64,000 bases of DNA from contig CAXARO010000293.1 of the NCBI GenBank assembly GCA_963971305.1, positions 80,138-144,137 of the forward strand, written 5' to 3'. Shown piece after piece: positions 1-12,810 of this stretch. The notes under the pieces were generated by a model. That model had not been told where the DNA came from and did not search any database. It saw nothing but the letters and a program-made list of their open reading frames with translations. Made by a program: the position numbers and the translations under genes. Positions within the stretch are counted from its first letter, which is position 1. Each line of letters starts with the position of its first letter. The DNA is from Arcuatula senhousia (lineage: Eukaryota > Mollusca > Bivalvia > Mytilida > Mytilidae).

Positions 1-140
1 ATTAATAGTTCATCCCCCTTTTTTTCCAAAAATGTGAAAATTGACATTTTTGCACTAAAAGTGGTCAAAACATGTTAAATATACTACTTTTAATCATATT
101 TAGTCAAAATCAGATGAAAAAATGTTGACCGGTCTTTATT

Positions 141-173
141 AAGGTCTTTCACGACTACGGTCGTAAAGACCTT
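141..173 (+). repeat. 33-nt terminal hairpin, type 1 (first A copy)
   Basis: The left arm is AAGGTCTTT, one extra C, then ACGAC; the loop is TACG; the right arm is GTCGT then AAAGACCTT. This makes 14 base pairs with a single bulged C. It recurs every 939 bp in array A and every 822 bp in array B, always followed by about 15 nt and an (ATT)n tract. It marks the end of a repeat unit. Such a hairpin near the 3' end is a hallmark of Helitron/Helentron elements, but it could equally be a cruciform or an RNA fold. Confidence 0.9.
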
Positions 174-188
174 CTAGCAATTCTTCTG

Positions 189-209
189 ATTATTATTATT
201 ATTATTATT
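189..209 (+). repeat. (ATT)7 microsatellite at unit boundary
   Basis: Seven ATT triplets lie between the hairpin tail and the TTTTCATCCGCC start of the next unit. The tract keeps the same length throughout array A, and array B has the equivalent (for example 18285-18305). The two left-most B units (17467 and 43988) have a shorter tract, as expected for first units joined to foreign hairpins. Confidence 0.9.
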
Positions 210-613
210 TTTCATCCGCCGCCCCAATATATTTTTTGTTTCGCGACATATCATTTTGATATTTAAGGTGGTATATCGGTCATAAAAAAACTCTTCGCAA
301 TTTACCCTGCGAAAGCGAACTATTTATTGTTACGGAGTTATCTCCCCTTACACCGTAAAGTTTGTGTCTTCTTCTCCTCCTAAACTACAATAAAAACACA
401 AAAACTAAAGCATGCAAAGTGTTAAGGAACTAATAAACAAGCTCTATGGACCAATTTAATAAATTTCAAATCACTTCCTGTTGACGCGTTTAAGATTCAA
501 AAAGTGTCGCGACGCGTCAAAATTTTTATCTTTTAAACCGTTGGTCATAGAGACTTGGAACCTTCACCATTAAACTTAGGTGACATATGTTACATCCAAA
601 AATGTCAAAATCC

Positions 614-633
614 AAGGTCAAAGGTCAAGGTCA
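614..633 (+). promoter_or_regulatory. AGGTCA triple: DR1 plus abutting third half-site (array A units)
   Basis: AGGTCA occurs at 615-620, 622-627 and 628-633. The first two form a direct repeat with 1-nt spacing (DR1), the classical RXR/HNF4/COUP-TF arrangement. The last lies in TCAAGGTCA, the ERR/NR5A monomer consensus. The motif repeats in each array A unit and in unit C (about 41787), and is absent from the B units, which have lost this segment. The matches are exact; any binding in this organism is inference. Confidence 0.35.
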
Positions 634-844
634 AATTAACCAAAATGGAATTTTAAGGGTTACTACATATACAGATCTATATTTTACATAATTATTCATA
701 TTTTAGTCATATTTTTAGTGCTTATCAGTTGTCCAATGTCTTTTCTACCTCTAAAAACCTCAAAATGAGAAAAAAATGCTAAAATATTGAACGCGAATGG
801 ATTTTAAGGAAATTTACACCGGTCTTAGATACAGAGTAACCGTA

Positions 845-870
845 TGACCTTGACTGACTTTTCAAGGTCA
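845..870 (+). promoter_or_regulatory. Inverted TCAAGGTCA pair (array A)
   Basis: TGACCTTGA at 845-853 and TCAAGGTCA at 862-870 form a perfect 9-bp inverted repeat with an 8-nt spacer. Each arm is an exact ERR/NR5A-type nuclear receptor half-site. It is conserved without change in A, B and C units. It may act as a stem-loop, a protein site, or neither. Confidence 0.4.
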
Positions 871-3800
871 AATCAACTTTATGACACTATTTCAACACAT
901 TTAACCCATTTAAGGGTCTCAGATATTAGAAATAAAGAAATTAATAGTTCATCCCCCTTTTTTTCCAAAAATGTGAAAATTGACATTTTTGCACTAAAAG
1001 TGGTCAAAACATGTTAAATATACTACTTTTAATCATATTTAGTCAAAATCAGATGAAAAAATGTTGACCGGTCTTTATTAAGGTCTTTCACGACTACGGT
1101 CGTAAAGACCTTCTAGCAATTCTTCTGATTATTATTATTATTATTATTTTTCATCCGCCGCCCCAATATATTTTTTGTTTCGCGACATATCATTTTGATA
1201 TTTAAGGTGGTATATCGGTCATAAAAAAACTCTTCGCAATTTACCCTGCGAAAGCGAACTATTTATTGTTACGGAGTTATCTCCCCTTACACCGTAAAGT
1301 TTGTGTCTTCTTCTCCTCCTAAACTACAATAAAAACACAAAAACTAAAGCATGCAAAGTGTTAAGGAACTAATAAACAAGCTCTATGGACCAATTTAATA
1401 AATTTCAAATCACTTCCTGTTGACGCGTTTAAGATTCAAAAAGTGTCGCGACGCGTCAAAATTTTTATCTTTTAAACCGTTGGTCATAGAGACTTGGAAC
1501 CTTCACCATTAAACTTAGGTGACATATGTTACATCCAAAAATGTCAAAATCCAAGGTCAAAGGTCAAGGTCAAATTAACCAAAATGGAATTTTAAGGGTT
1601 ACTACATATACAGATCTATATTTTACATAATTATTCATATTTTAGTCATATTTTTAGTGCTTATCAGTTGTCCAATGTCTTTTCTACCTCTAAAAACCTC
1701 AAAATGAGAAAAAAATGCTAAAATATTGAACGCGAATGGATTTTAAGGAAATTTACACCGGTCTTAGATACAGAGTAACCGTATGACCTTGACTGACTTT
1801 TCAAGGTCAAATCAACTTTATGACACTATTTCAACACATTTAACCCATTTAAGGGTCTCAGATATTAGAAATAAAGAAATTAATAGTTCATCCCCCTTTT
1901 TTTCCAAAAATGTGAAAATTGACATTTTTGCACTAAAAGTGGTCAAAACATGTTAAATATACTACTTTTAATCATATTTAGTCAAAATCAGATGAAAAAA
2001 TGTTGACCGGTCTTTATTAAGGTCTTTCACGACTACGGTCGTAAAGACCTTCTAGCAATTCTTCTGATTATTATTATTATTATTATTTTTCATCCGCCGC
2101 CCCAATATATTTTTTGTTTCGCGACATATCATTTTGATATTTAAGGTGGTATATCGGTCATAAAAAAACTCTTCGCAATTTACCCTGCGAAAGCGAACTA
2201 TTTATTGTTACGGAGTTATCTCCCCTTACACCGTAAAGTTTGTGTCTTCTTCTCCTCCTAAACTACAATAAAAACACAAAAACTAAAGCATGCAAAGTGT
2301 TAAGGAACTAATAAACAAGCTCTATGGACCAATTTAATAAATTTCAAATCACTTCCTGTTGACGCGTTTAAGATTCAAAAAGTGTCGCGACGCGTCAAAA
2401 TTTTTATCTTTTAAACCGTTGGTCATAGAGACTTGGAACCTTCACCATTAAACTTAGGTGACATATGTTACATCCAAAAATGTCAAAATCCAAGGTCAAA
2501 GGTCAAGGTCAAATTAACCAAAATGGAATTTTAAGGGTTACTACATATACAGATCTATATTTTACATAATTATTCATATTTTAGTCATATTTTTAGTGCT
2601 TATCAGTTGTCCAATGTCTTTTCTACCTCTAAAAACCTCAAAATGAGAAAAAAATGCTAAAATATTGAACGCGAATGGATTTTAAGGAAATTTACACCGG
2701 TCTTAGATACAGAGTAACCGTATGACCTTGACTGACTTTTCAAGGTCAAATCAACTTTATGACACTATTTCAACACATTTAACCCATTTAAGGGTCTCAG
2801 ATATTAGAAATAAAGAAATTAATAGTTCATCCCCCTTTTTTTCCAAAAATGTGAAAATTGACATTTTTGCACTAAAAGTGGTCAAAACATGTTAAATATA
2901 CTACTTTTAATCATATTTAGTCAAAATCAGATGAAAAAATGTTGACCGGTCTTTATTAAGGTCTTTCACGACTACGGTCGTAAAGACCTTCTAGCAATTC
3001 TTCTGATTATTATTATTATTATTATTTTTCATCCGCCGCCCCAATATATTTTTTGTTTCGCGACATATCATTTTGATATTTAAGGTGGTATATCGGTCAT
3101 AAAAAAACTCTTCGCAATTTACCCTGCGAAAGCGAACTATTTATTGTTACGGAGTTATCTCCCCTTACACCGTAAAGTTTGTGTCTTCTTCTCCTCCTAA
3201 ACTACAATAAAAACACAAAAACTAAAGCATGCAAAGTGTTAAGGAACTAATAAACAAGCTCTATGGACCAATTTAATAAATTTCAAATCACTTCCTGTTG
3301 ACGCGTTTAAGATTCAAAAAGTGTCGCGACGCGTCAAAATTTTTATCTTTTAAACCGTTGGTCATAGAGACTTGGAACCTTCACCATTAAACTTAGGTGA
3401 CATATGTTACATCCAAAAATGTCAAAATCCAAGGTCAAAGGTCAAGGTCAAATTAACCAAAATGGAATTTTAAGGGTTACTACATATACAGATCTATATT
3501 TTACATAATTATTCATATTTTAGTCATATTTTTAGTGCTTATCAGTTGTCCAATGTCTTTTCTACCTCTAAAAACCTCAAAATGAGAAAAAAATGCTAAA
3601 ATATTGAACGCGAATGGATTTTAAGGAAATTTACACCGGTCTTAGATACAGAGTAACCGTATGACCTTGACTGACTTTTCAAGGTCAAATCAACTTTATG
3701 ACACTATTTCAACACATTTAACCCATTTAAGGGTCTCAGATATTAGAAATAAAGAAATTAATAGTTCATCCCCCTTTTTTTCCAAAAATGTGAAAATTGA

Positions 3801-6800
3801 CATTTTTGCACTAAAAGTGGTCAAAACATGTTAAATATACTACTTTTAATCATATTTAGTCAAAATCAGATGAAAAAATGTTGACCGGTCTTTATTAAGG
3901 TCTTTCACGACTACGGTCGTAAAGACCTTCTAGCAATTCTTCTGATTATTATTATTATTATTATTTTTCATCCGCCGCCCCAATATATTTTTTGTTTCGC
4001 GACATATCATTTTGATATTTAAGGTGGTATATCGGTCATAAAAAAACTCTTCGCAATTTACCCTGCGAAAGCGAACTATTTATTGTTACGGAGTTATCTC
4101 CCCTTACACCGTAAAGTTTGTGTCTTCTTCTCCTCCTAAACTACAATAAAAACACAAAAACTAAAGCATGCAAAGTGTTAAGGAACTAATAAACAAGCTC
4201 TATGGACCAATTTAATAAATTTCAAATCACTTCCTGTTGACGCGTTTAAGATTCAAAAAGTGTCGCGACGCGTCAAAATTTTTATCTTTTAAACCGTTGG
4301 TCATAGAGACTTGGAACCTTCACCATTAAACTTAGGTGACATATGTTACATCCAAAAATGTCAAAATCCAAGGTCAAAGGTCAAGGTCAAATTAACCAAA
4401 ATGGAATTTTAAGGGTTACTACATATACAGATCTATATTTTACATAATTATTCATATTTTAGTCATATTTTTAGTGCTTATCAGTTGTCCAATGTCTTTT
4501 CTACCTCTAAAAACCTCAAAATGAGAAAAAAATGCTAAAATATTGAACGCGAATGGATTTTAAGGAAATTTACACCGGTCTTAGATACAGAGTAACCGTA
4601 TGACCTTGACTGACTTTTCAAGGTCAAATCAACTTTATGACACTATTTCAACACATTTAACCCATTTAAGGGTCTCAGATATTAGAAATAAAGAAATTAA
4701 TAGTTCATCCCCCTTTTTTTCCAAAAATGTGAAAATTGACATTTTTGCACTAAAAGTGGTCAAAACATGTTAAATATACTACTTTTAATCATATTTAGTC
4801 AAAATCAGATGAAAAAATGTTGACCGGTCTTTATTAAGGTCTTTCACGACTACGGTCGTAAAGACCTTCTAGCAATTCTTCTGATTATTATTATTATTAT
4901 TATTTTTCATCCGCCGCCCCAATATATTTTTTGTTTCGCGACATATCATTTTGATATTTAAGGTGGTATATCGGTCATAAAAAAACTCTTCGCAATTTAC
5001 CCTGCGAAAGCGAACTATTTATTGTTACGGAGTTATCTCCCCTTACACCGTAAAGTTTGTGTCTTCTTCTCCTCCTAAACTACAATAAAAACACAAAAAC
5101 TAAAGCATGCAAAGTGTTAAGGAACTAATAAACAAGCTCTATGGACCAATTTAATAAATTTCAAATCACTTCCTGTTGACGCGTTTAAGATTCAAAAAGT
5201 GTCGCGACGCGTCAAAATTTTTATCTTTTAAACCGTTGGTCATAGAGACTTGGAACCTTCACCATTAAACTTAGGTGACATATGTTACATCCAAAAATGT
5301 CAAAATCCAAGGTCAAAGGTCAAGGTCAAATTAACCAAAATGGAATTTTAAGGGTTACTACATATACAGATCTATATTTTACATAATTATTCATATTTTA
5401 GTCATATTTTTAGTGCTTATCAGTTGTCCAATGTCTTTTCTACCTCTAAAAACCTCAAAATGAGAAAAAAATGCTAAAATATTGAACGCGAATGGATTTT
5501 AAGGAAATTTACACCGGTCTTAGATACAGAGTAACCGTATGACCTTGACTGACTTTTCAAGGTCAAATCAACTTTATGACACTATTTCAACACATTTAAC
5601 CCATTTAAGGGTCTCAGATATTAGAAATAAAGAAATTAATAGTTCATCCCCCTTTTTTTCCAAAAATGTGAAAATTGACATTTTTGCACTAAAAGTGGTC
5701 AAAACATGTTAAATATACTACTTTTAATCATATTTAGTCAAAATCAGATGAAAAAATGTTGACCGGTCTTTATTAAGGTCTTTCACGACTACGGTCGTAA
5801 AGACCTTCTAGCAATTCTTCTGATTATTATTATTATTATTATTTTTCATCCGCCGCCCCAATATATTTTTTGTTTCGCGACATATCATTTTGATATTTAA
5901 GGTGGTATATCGGTCATAAAAAAACTCTTCGCAATTTACCCTGCGAAAGCGAACTATTTATTGTTACGGAGTTATCTCCCCTTACACCGTAAAGTTTGTG
6001 TCTTCTTCTCCTCCTAAACTACAATAAAAACACAAAAACTAAAGCATGCAAAGTGTTAAGGAACTAATAAACAAGCTCTATGGACCAATTTAATAAATTT
6101 CAAATCACTTCCTGTTGACGCGTTTAAGATTCAAAAAGTGTCGCGACGCGTCAAAATTTTTATCTTTTAAACCGTTGGTCATAGAGACTTGGAACCTTCA
6201 CCATTAAACTTAGGTGACATATGTTACATCCAAAAATGTCAAAATCCAAGGTCAAAGGTCAAGGTCAAATTAACCAAAATGGAATTTTAAGGGTTACTAC
6301 ATATACAGATCTATATTTTACATAATTATTCATATTTTAGTCATATTTTTAGTGCTTATCAGTTGTCCAATGTCTTTTCTACCTCTAAAAACCTCAAAAT
6401 GAGAAAAAAATGCTAAAATATTGAACGCGAATGGATTTTAAGGAAATTTACACCGGTCTTAGATACAGAGTAACCGTATGACCTTGACTGACTTTTCAAG
6501 GTCAAATCAACTTTATGACACTATTTCAACACATTTAACCCATTTAAGGGTCTCAGATATTAGAAATAAAGAAATTAATAGTTCATCCCCCTTTTTTTCC
6601 AAAAATGTGAAAATTGACATTTTTGCACTAAAAGTGGTCAAAACATGTTAAATATACTACTTTTAATCATATTTAGTCAAAATCAGATGAAAAAATGTTG
6701 ACCGGTCTTTATTAAGGTCTTTCACGACTACGGTCGTAAAGACCTTCTAGCAATTCTTCTGATTATTATTATTATTATTATTTTTCATCCGCCGCCCCAA

Positions 6801-9800
6801 TATATTTTTTGTTTCGCGACATATCATTTTGATATTTAAGGTGGTATATCGGTCATAAAAAAACTCTTCGCAATTTACCCTGCGAAAGCGAACTATTTAT
6901 TGTTACGGAGTTATCTCCCCTTACACCGTAAAGTTTGTGTCTTCTTCTCCTCCTAAACTACAATAAAAACACAAAAACTAAAGCATGCAAAGTGTTAAGG
7001 AACTAATAAACAAGCTCTATGGACCAATTTAATAAATTTCAAATCACTTCCTGTTGACGCGTTTAAGATTCAAAAAGTGTCGCGACGCGTCAAAATTTTT
7101 ATCTTTTAAACCGTTGGTCATAGAGACTTGGAACCTTCACCATTAAACTTAGGTGACATATGTTACATCCAAAAATGTCAAAATCCAAGGTCAAAGGTCA
7201 AGGTCAAATTAACCAAAATGGAATTTTAAGGGTTACTACATATACAGATCTATATTTTACATAATTATTCATATTTTAGTCATATTTTTAGTGCTTATCA
7301 GTTGTCCAATGTCTTTTCTACCTCTAAAAACCTCAAAATGAGAAAAAAATGCTAAAATATTGAACGTGAATGGATTTTAAGGAAATTTACACCGGTCTTA
7401 GATACAGAGTAACCGTATGACCTTGACTGACTTTTCAAGGTCAAATCAACTTTATGACACTATTTCAACACATTTAACCCATTTAAGGGTCTCAGATATT
7501 AGAAATAAAGAAATTAATAGTTCATCCCCCTTTTTTTCCAAAAATGTGAAAATTGACATTTTTGCACTAAAAGTGGTCAAAACATGTTAAATATACTACT
7601 TTTAATCATATTTAGTCAAAATCAGATGAAAAAATGTTGACCGGTCTTTATTAAGGTCTTTCACGACTACGGTCGTAAAGACCTTCTAGCAATTCTTCTG
7701 ATTATTATTATTATTATTATTTTTCATCCGCCGCCCCAATATATTTTTTGTTTCGCGACATATCATTTTGATATTTAAGGTGGTATATCGGTCATAAAAA
7801 AACTCTTCGCAATTTACCCTGCGAAAGCGAACTATTTATTGTTACGGAGTTATCTCCCCTTACACCGTAAAGTTTGTGTCTTCTTCTCCTCCTAAACTAC
7901 AATAAAAACACAAAAACTAAAGCATGCAAAGTGTTAAGGAACTAATAAACAAGCTCTATGGACCAATTTAATAAATTTCAAATCACTTCCTGTTGACGCG
8001 TTTAAGATTCAAAAAGTGTCGCGACGCGTCAAAATTTTTATCTTTTAAACCGTTGGTCATAGAGACTTGGAACCTTCACCATTAAACTTAGGTGACATAT
8101 GTTACATCCAAAAATGTCAAAATCCAAGGTCAAAGGTCAAGGTCAAATTAACCAAAATGGAATTTTAAGGGTTACTACATATACAGATCTATATTTTACA
8201 TAATTATTCATATTTTAGTCATATTTTTAGTGCTTATCAGTTGTCCAATGTCTTTTCTACCTCTAAAAACCTCAAAATGAGAAAAAAATGCTAAAATATT
8301 GAACGCGAATGGATTTTAAGGAAATTTACACCGGTCTTAGATACAGAGTAACCGTATGACCTTGACTGACTTTTCAAGGTCAAATCAACTTTATGACACT
8401 ATTTCAACACATTTAACCCATTTAAGGGTCTCAGATATTAGAAATAAAGAAATTAATAGTTCATCCCCCTTTTTTTCCAAAAATGTGAAAATTGACATTT
8501 TTGCACTAAAAGTGGTCAAAACATGTTAAATATACTACTTTTAATCATATTTAGTCAAAATCAGATGAAAAAATGTTGACCGGTCTTTATTAAGGTCTTT
8601 CACGACTACGGTCGTAAAGACCTTCTAGCAATTCTTCTGATTATTATTATTATTATTATTTTTCATCCGCCGCCCCAATATATTTTTTGTTTCGCGACAT
8701 ATCATTTTGATATTTAAGGTGGTATATCGGTCATAAAAAAACTCTTCGCAATTTACCCTGCGAAAGCGAACTATTTATTGTTACGGAGTTATCTCCCCTT
8801 ACACCGTAAAGTTTGTGTCTTCTTCTCCTCCTAAACTACAATAAAAACACAAAAACTAAAGCATGCAAAGTGTTAAGGAACTAATAAACAAGCTCTATGG
8901 ACCAATTTAATAAATTTCAAATCACTTCCTGTTGACGCGTTTAAGATTCAAAAAGTGTCGCGACGCGTCAAAATTTTTATCTTTTAAACCGTTGGTCATA
9001 GAGACTTGGAACCTTCACCATTAAACTTAGGTGACATATGTTACATCCAAAAATGTCAAAATCCAAGGTCAAAGGTCAAGGTCAAATTAACCAAAATGGA
9101 ATTTTAAGGGTTACTACATATACAGATCTATATTTTACATAATTATTCATATTTTAGTCATATTTTTAGTGCTTATCAGTTGTCCAATGTCTTTTCTACC
9201 TCTAAAAACCTCAAAATGAGAAAAAAATGCTAAAATATTGAACGCGAATGGATTTTAAGGAAATTTACACCGGTCTTAGATACAGAGTAACCGTATGACC
9301 TTGACTGACTTTTCAAGGTCAAATCAACTTTATGACACTATTTCAACACATTTAACCCATTTAAGGGTCTCAGATATTAGAAATAAAGAAATTAATAGTT
9401 CATCCCCCTTTTTTTCCAAAAATGTGAAAATTGACATTTTTGCACTAAAAGTGGTCAAAACATGTTAAATATACTACTTTTAATCATATTTAGTCAAAAT
9501 CAGATGAAAAAATGTTGACCGGTCTTTATTAAGGTCTTTCACGACTACGGTCGTAAAGACCTTCTAGCAATTCTTCTGATTATTATTATTATTATTATTT
9601 TTCATCCGCCGCCCCAATATATTTTTTGTTTCGCGACATATCATTTTGATATTTAAGGTGGTATATCGGTCATAAAAAAACTCTTCGCAATTTACCCTGC
9701 GAAAGCGAACTATTTATTGTTACGGAGTTATCTCCCCTTACACCGTAAAGTTTGTGTCTTCTTCTCCTCCTAAACTACAATAAAAACACAAAAACTAAAG

Positions 9801-11698
9801 CATGCAAAGTGTTAAGGAACTAATAAACAAGCTCTATGGACCAATTTAATAAATTTCAAATCACTTCCTGTTGACGCGTTTAAGATTCAAAAAGTGTCGC
9901 GACGCGTCAAAATTTTTATCTTTTAAACCGTTGGTCATAGAGACTTGGAACCTTCACCATTAAACTTAGGTGACATATGTTACATCCAAAAATGTCAAAA
10001 TCCAAGGTCAAAGGTCAAGGTCAAATTAACCAAAATGGAATTTTAAGGGTTACTACATATACAGATCTATATTTTACATAATTATTCATATTTTAGTCAT
10101 ATTTTTAGTGCTTATCAGTTGTCCAATGTCTTTTCTACCTCTAAAAACCTCAAAATGAGAAAAAAATGCTAAAATATTGAACGTGAATGGATTTTAAGGA
10201 AATTTACACCGGTCTTAGATACAGAGTAACCGTATGACCTTGACTGACTTTTCAAGGTCAAATCAACTTTATGACACTATTTCAACACATTTAACCCATT
10301 TAAGGGTCTCAGATATTAGAAATAAAGAAATTAATAGTTCATCCCCCTTTTTTTCCAAAAATGTGAAAATTGACATTTTTGCACTAAAAGTGGTCAAAAC
10401 ATGTTAAATATACTACTTTTAATCATATTTAGTCAAAATCAGATGAAAAAATGTTGACCGGTCTTTATTAAGGTCTTTCACGACTACGGTCGTAAAGACC
10501 TTCTAGCAATTCTTCTGATTATTATTATTATTATTATTTTTCATCCGCCGCCCCAATATATTTTTTGTTTCGCGACATATCATTTTGATATTTAAGGTGG
10601 TATATCGGTCATAAAAAAACTCTTCGCAATTTACCCTGCGAAAGCGAACTATTTATTGTTACGGAGTTATCTCCCCTTACACCGTAAAGTTTGTGTCTTC
10701 TTCTCCTCCTAAACTACAATAAAAACACAAAAACTAAAGCATGCAAAGTGTTAAGGAACTAATAAACAAGCTCTATGGACCAATTTAATAAATTTCAAAT
10801 CACTTCCTGTTGACGCGTTTAAGATTCAAAAAGTGTCGCGACGCGTCAAAATTTTTATCTTTTAAACCGTTGGTCATAGAGACTTGGAACCTTCACCATT
10901 AAACTTAGGTGACATATGTTACATCCAAAAATGTCAAAATCCAAGGTCAAAGGTCAAGGTCAAATTAACCAAAATGGAATTTTAAGGGTTACTACATATA
11001 CAGATCTATATTTTACATAATTATTCATATTTTAGTCATATTTTTAGTGCTTATCAGTTGTCCAATGTCTTTTCTACCTCTAAAAACCTCAAAATGAGAA
11101 AAAAATGCTAAAATATTGAACGCGAATGGATTTTAAGGAAATTTACACCGGTCTTAGATACAGAGTAACCGTATGACCTTGACTGACTTTTCAAGGTCAA
11201 ATCAACTTTATGACACTATTTCAACACATTTAACCCATTTAAGGGTCTCAGATATTAGAAATAAAGAAATTAATAGTTCATCCCCCTTTTTTTCCAAAAA
11301 TGTGAAAATTGACATTTTTGCACTAAAAGTGGTCAAAACATGTTAAATATACTACTTTTAATCATATTTAGTCAAAATCAGATGAAAAAATGTTGACCGG
11401 TCTTTATTAAGGTCTTTCACGACTACGGTCGTAAAGACCTTCTAGCAATTCTTCTGATTATTATTATTATTATTATTTTTCATCCGCCGCCCCAATATAT
11501 TTTTTGTTTCGCGACATATCATTTTGATATTTAAGGTGGTATATCGGTCATAAAAAAACTCTTCGCAATTTACCCTGCGAAAGCGAACTATTTATTGTTA
11601 CGGAGTTATCTCCCCTTACACCGTAAAGTTTGTGTCTTCTTCTCCTCCTAAACTACAATAAAAACACAAAAACTAAAGCATGCAAAGTGCTAAGGAAC

Positions 11699-11957
11699 AA
11701 ATGCAATAGTTTTATTTTTTGTTTTTAATTTGAAATCTTTGGTCTCTTTTTATGAGGACATGCGTAAGTAAAATTAGTCCTGTTTGTAAATCTAGTGTCC
11801 TTGACTTTCCATGCTCAATTTATGGTTTAGTTTAAAACAGTAAATCACAGAATCAAGAAACAAACCAAAACAAAATACAAACGGACAATTAGGAACAATA
11901 AAGTGTATTTTTAATAGGAACTATATTATACGAAAAACAAAGGGGCGATAATTCAAT
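11699..11957. other. Unique AT-rich spacer, no gene seen
   Basis: The array A unit breaks off after TAAGGAAC (11691-11698) and is followed by AT-rich sequence not matching any repeat in the window. No open frame of note, RNA gene or transposon end is visible. Confidence 0.7.
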
Positions 11958-12810
11958 CTGGTAACCAGATACTATGCCAAAAACTATCCGAAAAATATCG
12001 AATTTTTGTTTAAGTGGTTATGCAAAGACATGATAGTTTTCTGTTTGTTTTCTGCCTGTTGTCTGGTTAAAAGTAATATTGAGTTATTGCATCAATTATA
12101 TAATTTTTAAAAACAATATTGAAATAGAATTCATCTGAATCTTGTGATAACAAGTAGCTATGGGTAAAGGTAAACGACCCCATTAGTACACCCAAACAAC
12201 TGTTTGTTATGTATCTAATTACTCTGTTATCAATTTATTAATGCTTTCATTTCGTGCGAATATTCTGTTTGCAAATAGTTGATTTAAACACGTGATTAGA
12301 AATTGTTTCCCTTTATTATCATTTTTAGATTTGAAAATCTGTACTGTTTAAATTTTAAATGTATTTTTATACATATTACAAGGGAAAATGATGCCGATTA
12401 ATGTTACAATATTCCTTGTCAAAACAATCTGATTCTGTTAGTAGGTTTGCAGTATTTGTAGTATAATAATACCACTAATATTCTCACGCGTTTTTTTTAA
12501 GTATTGAACTAGACTAATTTCACCCATGTCGCCGATCTTCTATGCTTAGAATCGTTTCAAATCCTGATATTATGAGTAGGTTCCTTAGGGATTGAATAGA
12601 ACGGTTATGTTCTTAGAAAAATGATTAACTCTGATCATGAAAGGAAAATTAATCCATATTGATAGTGTCATTTCGCCGTTTCAAGTAACTGCAATAAAGC
12701 TTTATTAAAATTTTATCGCCTAGCAATGAAGTACAAATCAGGAATCAAATGACGTATGTCTGCAGAATACGAAAAAGAACATCATAACGAAAGAAATTAA
12801 CAAAAATGAT
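11958..12810 (+). repeat. Diverged direct duplicate D1
   Basis: This stretch aligns through its length with 15166-16970 once two insertions in the latter are removed. Landmarks shared in order are a GGTTAAA run after CTGTTTG, CATCTGAATCTTG, ACCCCATT, CATTTCGT, CCCTTTATTATCATTTTTA, CTTCTATGCT, TTATGTTCTT and CATAACGAAAG. The copies are clearly homologous but heavily substituted and carry small indels, so the duplication is old. A 15-nt palindrome (11956-11970, ATCTGGT-A-ACCAGAT) sits at the left edge. The right end abuts the 295-bp satellite exactly. No gene is seen inside. Confidence 0.75.

Larger units (their letters stand above)
1..11698 (+). repeat. Satellite array A: 939-bp tandem repeat, ~12.5 copies
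   Basis: The block starting ATTAATAGTTCATCCCCC at position 1 recurs at 940, 1879, 2818 and on to 11269, always 939 bp apart, giving 12 complete units and a 430-bp partial one. Copies look identical by eye except for a C-to-T change at 7367 and 10184 and a T-to-C at 11690 in the broken last unit. In unit order from the (ATT)7 tract (first at 189-209) there are: a TTTTCATCCGCC start, a TCGCGA box (241-246), an AGTTATCTCCCC box, a second TCGCGA box (507-512), AGGTCA hexamers (614-633), a TGACCTTGA/TCAAGGTCA inverted pair (845-870), and the 33-nt hairpin (141-173 of the next unit). It is homologous to the 822-bp unit of array B but keeps about 117 bp, near 514-633, that B lacks. The array is cut by the left window edge and stops out of phase on the right. 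No coding potential is seen. Confidence 0.97.
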
